A DNA stretch of 64,000 nucleotides from G965247265 sp965247265. GTDB lineage: Bacteria > Pseudomonadota > Gammaproteobacteria > UBA4575. Location: assembly GCA_965247265.1 (NCBI GenBank), contig OZ252002.1:744001-808000 (forward strand), written 5' to 3'. This document shows, piece after piece, positions 57,524 to 64,000 of the stretch; positions within the stretch are counted from its first letter, which is position 1, and each line of letters starts with the position of its first letter. The notes under the pieces are model-generated. The model was not told the DNA's origin. It saw only the letters and a program-made list of their open reading frames with translations, and ran no database searches. The translations under genes and the position numbers were made by a program.

Positions 57524-58969
57524 CTAGAGTTCAGGCGAGTTAATGACTAACATTTTTTCAACCTGCATATCTTCCATTGTGTAAGGAATTCCACCCACTC
57601 CCAGTCCCGATTGTTTAAGCCCCGCAAATGGCATGCCATCTACTCGAAATGCGGTGTGGTCATTCAGCATTACGGTCGAGGCATCGATATGTTTATACAC
57701 TCGCATCGCCGTATTTAAATTATTGGTAAACACCGAAGCTTGAAATGAAAATGGCAAGGCATTAGCCTGTTGTATTGCAGAATCTAAATCCTCAAATTCA
57801 TATACACACACAACTGGCCCAAAAATTTCTGCCGTACTTACCTTACTATCGACTGAAGGTCGAGCCAGCACGGTGCATTTATAGCAAGTTTCACTAAGTT
57901 GATTACCGCCTGTTACACAGGTTGCTCCTTCATCTTGAGCTTCTGTTACCCAACCATGTATTCGTTCCACTTCTGCAGGACGAATCAATGGACCAACATC
58001 GGTTTCCGCTAAAACTGGATCACCAATTTGTTGCTGCTCTGCATAGTTTGAAAGTTTTTCAATAAAAGACGCCGCGAGTGTTTTATGCGCAAATACACGT
58101 TGCACAGAAACACATACTTGCCCGGCATGATAGAAACCACCCTTACCTAGTTTTTGCACGGCACTTTCTACATCAGTATCTTCAGCCAATATCACCGGAG
58201 CAGCACCACCATGTTCTAATGCACAACGCACACCAGGGGCTAACTTGGATCGCAACATCCAACCAACTCGAGCGCTTCCTATAAAGGTAAAGAAACCGAC
58301 TCGTTCATCTGTCACCAACTTTTCAGCTACCTCAATATTTTGAGGAATAATGGCCTGACACCATTCGCTAGGCAGTCCTGCTCGCCACAAAATATCAACA
58401 AAATGTAAACATGACAGTGGTGTGTCTTCAGCAGGTTTCACAATGACTGGGCAACCTACAGCTACAGCAGCCGCTACCTGATGCACAATTAAATTTAATG
58501 GATGATTAAATGCACTTACTGCAACGACTACACCTATGGGTTCTTTTTGCGTAACCGCCATGCGCTTTGCTGAAGAGACAGAAGTTGCCATGGGAATCAC
58601 ATCCCCTTGATGTGATTTCAAGTTTTCAATACATAGGTGAATACCATCCATTGCACGCGCGACTTCTACTTTTGAATCCACAATGGGCTTACCACCCTCT
58701 CGCGCTGCTTCTAAAGCAAGGCTATCTTGTTCTTGCATCATGATACGAGCTGTAGCTTCTAGAATTTCTATCCGCTGATATAGTGGCAACCAAGCACCTC
58801 TATTTCGATAGATCGAGTATGCAACATCCAGTGCCTGATCAATATGTGCTGCATTAGCCGTTTCAACTTCTGCAATTATTGAGCGATCATAAGGCGCAAA
58901 AACTTCTATTACTCCAGTCGGAGACTGAGACTGATGCAACATTAATGAGTATTTATTTTTATTGCTCAT
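57524..58969 (-). CDS. NAD(P)-dependent aldehyde dehydrogenase
   Basis: 481 residues. NAD-binding and catalytic features: PIGVVVAVSAFNHPLNLIVH, GSARVGWMLRSKLAPGVR, catalytic Glu in CALEHGGAAPVILAED and catalytic Cys in FYHAGQVCVSVQRVFAHK. Closest in style to lactaldehyde/phosphonoacetaldehyde-type ALDHs. It begins five bases after the ThDP enzyme stop, so they are cotranscribed. The aldehyde is unknown, but a product of the ThDP enzyme is a sensible guess. Confidence 0.9.
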   Translation of the reverse strand: MSNKNKYSLMLHQSQSPTGVIEVFAPYDRSIIAEVETANAAHIDQALDVAYSIYRNRGAWLPLYQRIEILEATARIMMQEQDSLALEAAREGGKPIVDSKVEVARAMDGIHLCIENLKSHQGDVIPMATSVSSAKRMAVTQKEPIGVVVAVSAFNHPLNLIVHQVAAAVAVGCPVIVKPAEDTPLSCLHFVDILWRAGLPSEWCQAIIPQNIEVAEKLVTDERVGFFTFIGSARVGWMLRSKLAPGVRCALEHGGAAPVILAEDTDVESAVQKLGKGGFYHAGQVCVSVQRVFAHKTLAASFIEKLSNYAEQQQIGDPVLAETDVGPLIRPAEVERIHGWVTEAQDEGATCVTGGNQLSETCYKCTVLARPSVDSKVSTAEIFGPVVCVYEFEDLDSAIQQANALPFSFQASVFTNNLNTAMRVYKHIDASTVMLNDHTAFRVDGMPFAGLKQSGLGVGGIPYTMEDMQVEKMLVINSPEL

Positions 58970-58974
58970 AGCAG

Positions 58975-60627
58975 TTACATTGTCATGGTTAATTCACCAA
59001 GGCGCTTTGTCAGTAACATATTTTCTCGATAGTCAATTGGCACAACCACAAGACTTGGCCCACCATCATTAAATGCGTGCTCTAATGTGTTTTGTAAATC
59101 GTTACTGTCGTTTACAAAATAGCCATTCCAACCAAAAGATTTAGCAAGTAACTCCCAATCTGGGTTATTAAACGAGAGGTCTGTATGCTTACCAAATTCG
59201 GCTTGTTGTTTCCACGCAATTAAACCATATTGTTTATCCTCCCAAACCATCATTACAATATTACTGTTTAGCCGTTTTGCAGTTTCCATTTCCTGAACAT
59301 TCATCATAAACCCAGCATCACCGGCAATACCTAACACACGCTTGCTCGGGTACACCAAGCTCGCAGCAATAGCGCCAGGAAGAGCAAATCCCATCGAACA
59401 AAATCCGTTCGGAATTAAACAGGTATTAGGTTCGTGACAGTGGTAATAACGTGCAATCCACATCTTATGTGCACCCACATCCGACAATAAAATATCTTCA
59501 GGACCTAATACTTCTCGCGCATCCCAAATTGCCTTTTGCGGACGAACGCTACCTTTTGTTTCATCATCTTTATATTCAGCAAGATCTTCTAACATTTCTT
59601 GGCGCACTTGTTTTTGATGTACGGAGTAAAATAAAAATTTAGATCTTGCTTGTGTACGCAAATTTAATTCTTCAAGCGTATGGCTGACATTACCGATTAA
59701 TTCAATTTGCGGGTGATAATTTTTATCAATTTCCGCAGGAAGCATGTCAGCATGGATAATGGTTTTATCACTCTTAGGATTCCAAAGTTTTGGATGATAC
59801 TCGACCATGTCAAAACCTAATGTAATTACTAAATCAGATTCGTCAATTAAAACTGACATACGATCGCGACTACCCAGTCCGATTGTAAATAAACATTGTT
59901 CTGAATTTTTATCTACAACACCTTTCGCCATAAATGTGCTCATCACGCCAATGTTTGTTAACTCACAAAATTTTCGTAATTGTTTTGTCGCATGAGTACG
60001 CACACATCCGTTACCAGCCAAAATAATTGGCTGTTTACTTTGCGCAATCACTTCAAATGCATTATCAAGCACAGTTTCATCCGGAACGGATCTCATAAAG
60101 CGTCGCGGGTTCATCGGCCTAGCATTTGTATCTTCTTTAGCCAAATCCTCAGGGAGTTCAACGTGTACAGCTCCTGGTTTGGCAGATCGAGATAGTCGTA
60201 CTGCTTTACGTACAATTTCCGGAATAGTATCTGGATGCAGAACTGTAGTGGCCCATTTGGTAACCGGCTCAAACATTTTTACAACATCCATTATCTGATG
60301 CGATTCTTTATGTAACCGTAACGTCGAACCTTGCCCTGTTAATACCAACATAGGTGCTCGATCCATGTTTGAATCGGCAACACCTGTTATTAAATTTGTT
60401 GCACCTGGGCCTAAAGTGCCTAAACAACCTGCAGGATTACCAGTAAGACGACCATAAATATCAGCCATAAACGCAGCACCTTGCTCATGACGCGTAAGTA
60501 TAAATTTGATCTTTCCTGAGTCCTCAAGAGATATCATAAAATCAGCATTTTCTTCTCCTGGAACACCAAAAATATATTCAATGCTTTCTTCTTCTAAACA
60601 CTTAACAAAAAGATCAGATGCTTTCAT
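58975..60627 (-). CDS. Thiamine diphosphate-dependent acetolactate synthase-like enzyme
   Basis: 550 residues from ATG 60627, preceded by AGGGGGA; the frame extends ten codons further but without such a site. ThDP-enzyme landmarks: YIFGVPGEENADFMISLED, catalytic Glu in LTRHEQGAAFMADIYGRLTG, TLGPGATNLITGVADSNMDR, and the ThDP-binding GDAGFMMNVQEMETAKRLNS with MVWEDKQYG. Most similar to catabolic acetolactate synthase/large IlvB type; no small regulatory subunit gene is adjacent. It heads an operon with the aldehyde dehydrogenase. Confidence 0.88.
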   Translation of the reverse strand: MKASDLFVKCLEEESIEYIFGVPGEENADFMISLEDSGKIKFILTRHEQGAAFMADIYGRLTGNPAGCLGTLGPGATNLITGVADSNMDRAPMLVLTGQGSTLRLHKESHQIMDVVKMFEPVTKWATTVLHPDTIPEIVRKAVRLSRSAKPGAVHVELPEDLAKEDTNARPMNPRRFMRSVPDETVLDNAFEVIAQSKQPIILAGNGCVRTHATKQLRKFCELTNIGVMSTFMAKGVVDKNSEQCLFTIGLGSRDRMSVLIDESDLVITLGFDMVEYHPKLWNPKSDKTIIHADMLPAEIDKNYHPQIELIGNVSHTLEELNLRTQARSKFLFYSVHQKQVRQEMLEDLAEYKDDETKGSVRPQKAIWDAREVLGPEDILLSDVGAHKMWIARYYHCHEPNTCLIPNGFCSMGFALPGAIAASLVYPSKRVLGIAGDAGFMMNVQEMETAKRLNSNIVMMVWEDKQYGLIAWKQQAEFGKHTDLSFNNPDWELLAKSFGWNGYFVNDSNDLQNTLEHAFNDGGPSLVVVPIDYRENMLLTKRLGELTMTM

Positions 60628-60960
60628 CAAAGTCCCCCTAAGCGTTGTATGTTGCAAATTTAAATTAATTTCTTAATAAATAATTATTTTTTTAATTTTA
60701 TATTTCGCTCAAGTAGACCGAAATTTTGAGTACTTATTACATATTTTCTTAATATTACTCTGCCTAATAAAAAACCGCTTATATATTTTATATATAAGTG
60801 TTTTCTAAATTATATATTATGTTTTTTATTGACGTGTGTTTTAATTAAATGGTTTATTGTGCGATCCAGTTGCGCGATAATAGTTTGAAATAAATTTACT
60901 AAAACACCTTTCATCTATCCCATACAACAAATCAACATAATATTAAGGGGGTAAAATACG
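60628..60960. other. AT-rich divergent promoter region
   Basis: 333 bases between two divergent units with many A/T runs and no ORF. It contains AAGGGGG just before the ATG at 60961. No operator or structured RNA that I can defend. Confidence 0.4.
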
Positions 60961-62456
60961 ATGCCTGAAATATCTACTTTTTTCATTCGCGTTCTTGAGA
61001 TCGCAGCATTTTTATTTATATTTGCTATAGGCTGCCTTGTTATATTTGTTGTTGTCTTGTATATCATTGATAAATCACAACGCGCACATGCAATCCGACA
61101 TAACTTCCCTGTCATTGGTCGATTTCGATATTACTTTGAAGATCTAGGCGAATTTTTTAGACAATACTTTTTTGCAATGGATCGCGAAGAGATGCCCTTT
61201 AATCGTGCACAACGGTCATGGGTTTATCGCGCTGCAAAAATATTGATAATACCGTTGCGTTCGGATCAACCCGTGATTTGCGTCCCACGGGAACAGTGCT
61301 ATTTGTAAATTGCCCCTTTCCAACTTTAGATTGTGATGCAGTCCCTTCAAGCGAAGTAACCATTGGCCCACATGCGAATAAGCCTTATACAACCGATGCA
61401 TTATTTAATATTTCGGGTATGAGCTATGGCGCCATTTCGAAACCTGCAGTGCTTGCATTGTCTAATGGTGCACGAATGGCGGGTTGTTGGATGAACACGG
61501 GAGAAGGTGGACTTTTCCCATATCATTTAGAAGGTGGTGCAGACATCGTATTTCAAATTGGAACAGCTAAATATGGCGTAAGAGATGATGAGGGAAACTT
61601 AAGCGATGAAAAATTAAGGGATGTCGCTGCACACGATCAAGTAAGAATGTTTGAAATTAAATTAAGTCAAGGTGCAAAACCGGGCAAAGGTGGCATATTA
61701 CCGGGTGGTAAGGTTACAGAAGAAATTGCAAAAATTCGTGGGATTCCTGTTGGAAACGACTCCATAAGCCCAAATCGACATCCTGAGGTCGAGTCACCTG
61801 ATGAGCTTTTAGACATGATAGAGCATATCCGCGAGGTAACCGGAAAACCCGTAGGAATGAAAGTTGTAATTGGAGCATACGGGTGGATAGACCAGGGGCT
61901 TGAGAAAATAAAAGAAAGAGGAATTGAAGTAGCACCTGATTTTATAACCGTGGATAGTAGCGATGGTGGAACGGGTGCAGCCCCAATGAGCTTGATGGAC
62001 TACATGGGCTTACCCATACAATAAAGTCTCCCTTTTTTAGTAGATCGCTTAAAAATGTATGGACTACGCGATCGGATTAAGATCATTGCCTCAGGAAAAT
62101 TGGTGACCCCAGCCGATGTCGCGTGGGCATTTGCCGTAGGTGCAGATTTTGTGGTTTCAGCGCGCGGATTTATGTTTTCACTTGGCTGTATTCAAGCACT
62201 GCAATGCAATAAAAACACCTGCCCAACAGGCATCACCACACATAATAAAAAGTTGCAATCAGGCCTTGATCCCAAAAATAAGGCGGAACGTGTAAGGAAT
62301 TATGCTGAAAACATGGTCTATGAAGTAGGTGTGATCGCACATTCATGTGGTGTAAAGGAACCACGTCAATTGCGTCGGTTCCATGCCAGAATGGTGCGAC
62401 CTGATGGAAAATCTGTGCCATTGGATGAAATCTATCCAGAGCCCACATTACTATGA
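60961..62456 (+). pseudogene. FMN-binding glutamate synthase-like membrane protein, broken twice
   Basis: Starts with a transmembrane segment (about 10-38, AAFLFIFAIGCLVIFVVVLY) and continues as the GltB-like FMN barrel: NISGMSYGAISKPAVLALSN, NTGEGGLFPYHLEGGADIVF, VDSSDGGTGAAPMSLMDYMG, CNKNTCPTGITTHNKKLQSG. A base is missing in the A5 tract near 61234-61238, and an in-frame TAA lies at 62022-62024 (LPIQ*SLPFLVDRLKMYGLR), explained by CAA to TAA. Such stand-alone proteins lack the amidotransferase domain; their reaction is not settled. Confidence 0.85.
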
Positions 62457-62492
62457 TTGGAAGGACAAAGAATTAAAAATTAGGAGATTACA

Positions 62493-63146
62493 ATGTCAGC
62501 ATTAATAAGTACGGCCAATTCATTACAAAATATATTAGATAAATTCAAAGCTATCGATTTTTTAGGCCCACTTGCTCTACGGCTATATTTAGCACCAATT
62601 TTTATTGCCGTGGGTCTACACAAATTTATGCATCTTGAAGATATCGCCAGTTGGTTCGGTAATCCTGATTGGGGGCTCGGCTTACCTGCTCCAATGTTGA
62701 TGGCAATTCTTGCAGCGTGTGCAGAATTTTTTGGCGGAATTGCATTGCTATTCGGTATTGCGGTTAGGTGGTTTGCGATTCCACTGATGGTCACAATGCT
62801 TGTTGCAATTTTTACAGTTCATTGGGATAAGGGTTGGTTTGCAATAGCACCGGGCGACCCGTCGACCAGTACTGCAAAACCTCTTGCATCACTTGGCATT
62901 CCTGCGGCAAAACGCAGCTTAGAAAATAGTGAAGAAGTTGGTAAACGCGTCAGCGCTGCAAAATCACTATTGAAAAAACATGGCAACTATAACTGGATAA
63001 CTGAAAAAGGAAACTTTGTTGTACTGAACAATGGGATTGAATTTGCAGTGACCTACTTTATTATGCTGCTGGTGTTATTTTTCACAGGAGCTGGAAAATA
63101 TTTAAGCATAGACTACTGGATCGCAAAATGTTTTAGAGACACTTGA
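62493..63146 (+). CDS. DoxX-family membrane protein
   Basis: 217 residues with four membrane helices: LALRLYLAPIFIAVGLHKFM, MLMAILAACAEFFGGIALLF, WFAIPLMVTMLVAIFTVHWD and FAVTYFIMLLVLFFTGAGKY. A soluble insertion (about 125-180) separates the third and fourth. AGGAG before the ATG. DoxX genes accompany MNIO/DUF692 cassettes (the Hvf/bufferin type), and the MNIO gene follows 115 bases downstream, so it probably belongs to that system. Confidence 0.85.
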   Translation: MSALISTANSLQNILDKFKAIDFLGPLALRLYLAPIFIAVGLHKFMHLEDIASWFGNPDWGLGLPAPMLMAILAACAEFFGGIALLFGIAVRWFAIPLMVTMLVAIFTVHWDKGWFAIAPGDPSTSTAKPLASLGIPAAKRSLENSEEVGKRVSAAKSLLKKHGNYNWITEKGNFVVLNNGIEFAVTYFIMLLVLFFTGAGKYLSIDYWIAKCFRDT

Positions 63147-63261
63147 CTATGAAGTTAAAAGGTATTTGCATATTAGTCTAATAAGTATCAGACAGAACTA
63201 ATGAAAAAATGCAGTGTCAAATAAACTATTGCTAAAAAGCCTTTGCGACACGATTTATCTA

Positions 63262-64000
63262 ATGAAAACAGATTTAAAAAACCCATATACAGTAACAGGC
63301 TCAGGTCTTGGGTTACGTCGTGATTTATTAAATGAGTTAGAAATTGATTTCCCTGCTGAAATTGATTTTATGGAAGTTGCTCCAGAAAACTGGATTGGGA
63401 TTGGAGGTCGATTGGGCAAACAATTTCGTGCATTTTCTGAAAAAATTCCATTTGTTACGCATGGCTTATCTTTATCACTAGGTAGTCCAGCCCCGCTGGA
63501 TGAATCACTCGTTCAAGATATTAAAAAGTTCTTAGATGATCATAGAATTCGTTGTTATAGCGAACATCTTAGTTATTGCTCTGATAGCGGACATTTATAT
63601 GACTTAATGCCAATTCCATTTACAGACGAAGCTGTACACTATGTAGCAGGAAGAATTAAGCGTGTACAAAATATTCTTGAACAAAAAATCGCGATTGAAA
63701 ATGTTTCCTATTACGCAGCACCAGGTAAAGAAATGGATGAGATTTCATTTATAAATACTGTATTAGAAGAAGCAGATTGCAACCTTCTTCTTGATGTTAA
63801 TAACATCTATGTAAACTCAGTGAATCATCACTATGACGCTACTGAATTTTTACGGGCATTACCTGGTGAGCGAATTGCCTATTGTCACGTTGCAGGTCAT
63901 TTCAATGAAGCAGATGATTTAATTGTAGATACTCATGGTGCTGACGTAATTGATCCGGTATGGGAGCTACTAGACAAAGCTTATGAGTTTTTTGGAGTAA
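63262..64000 (+). CDS. MNIO-family (DUF692/MbnB-like) multinuclear iron oxidase, partial at right edge
   Basis: 246 residues are visible and the frame is open at the window end. DUF692 signatures: [99 protein letters not shown] and [10 protein letters not shown]...[15 protein letters not shown], with the His/Glu/Asp/Asn metal ligands. In this family such enzymes, together with a partner (DUF2063-type) protein, modify Cys of a precursor peptide. ATG at 63262; no clear ribosome site. The partner gene is expected just beyond the window. The only candidate substrate in the window is the EGKCG peptide at 53822. Confidence 0.9.
   Translation, partial: MKTDLKNPYTVTGSGLGLRRDLLNELEIDFPAEIDFMEVAPENWIGIGGRLGKQFRAFSEKIPFVTHGLSLSLGSPAPLDESLVQDIKKFLDDHRIRCYSEHLSYCSDSGHLYDLMPIPFTDEAVHYVAGRIKRVQNILEQKIAIENVSYYAAPGKEMDEISFINTVLEEADCNLLLDVNNIYVNSVNHHYDATEFLRALPGERIAYCHVAGHFNEADDLIVDTHGADVIDPVWELLDKAYEFFGV

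Noticed and set aside
18919..62024. Alternative genetic code or stop-codon recoding, given the many in-frame stops
   Set aside because: TAA, TAG and TGA all terminate intact genes in the window (for example gltB, ttcA and dcd), all three occur as premature stops, and no selenocysteine-type context is seen. Mutation or miscall is simpler.

Overview
The window is a stretch of an AT-rich gammaproteobacterial chromosome. The housekeeping genes point that way: gltBD, ttcA, a YbiT-type ABC-F gene, dcd, mrp/apbC, metG, nth, dinB and a type IV pilus minor-pilin cluster of the fimT-pilV-pilW-pilX-pilY1 kind. I cannot name the genus from sequence alone. An AlkB/XylM-type hydroxylase, a molybdopterin oxidoreductase with its own flavin/ferredoxin reductase, and a malic enzyme/aldehyde dehydrogenase/ThDP-enzyme block suggest a free-living or facultative heterotroph.

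Layout. 0-2 kb: a MerR/B12-type regulator divergent from alkB. 2-4 kb: a vitamin K carboxylase-like (HTTM) gene in two overlapping frames plus a DCC-family partner. 5-11 kb: the minor pilin cluster, with pilW and pilY1 frameshifted. 11-18.6 kb: a novel repeat protein, dinB, the Mo-oxidoreductase pair, a TraB/GumN protein and an SH3 protein. 18.6-20.5 kb: small genes, an ArfA-like ORF with a hairpin inside its 3' end, and a probable small RNA. 20.7-28.2 kb: MATE and MFS transporters, glycerate kinase, an L,D-transpeptidase-like protein lacking its catalytic Cys, DUF2726. 28.3-34.3 kb: gltBD. 35-43.5 kb: ttcA, rhomboid, ybiT, a SUMF1 protein, a broken amidase and a PD-(D/E)XK protein. 43.6-48.6 kb: a decayed zone (gltS, tetR and symporter remnants) ending in a complete IS6-family element whose right end abuts a 663-bp perfect copy of part of metG. 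48.7-53.6 kb: dcd, mrp, metG, a ferredoxin gene and nth. 53.8-64 kb: an EGKCG-repeat precursor peptide, central-metabolism genes, then DoxX and an MNIO (DUF692) enzyme cut by the window edge.

The most interesting system is the EGKCG peptide (seven EGKCG motifs after a signal peptide) with the MNIO and DoxX genes 8-10 kb away. By family knowledge these are the parts of a bufferin/Hvf-type copper-binding RiPP system. Here the peptide gene is separated from the enzyme cassette by unrelated and partly broken genes.

A second theme is gene breakage. At least eight in-frame premature stops can be read as single C-to-T changes of CAA, CAG or CGA. At least six single-base frameshifts lie mostly in or near short homopolymers. 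This means either active pseudogenisation or residual assembly error; raw reads are needed to decide.
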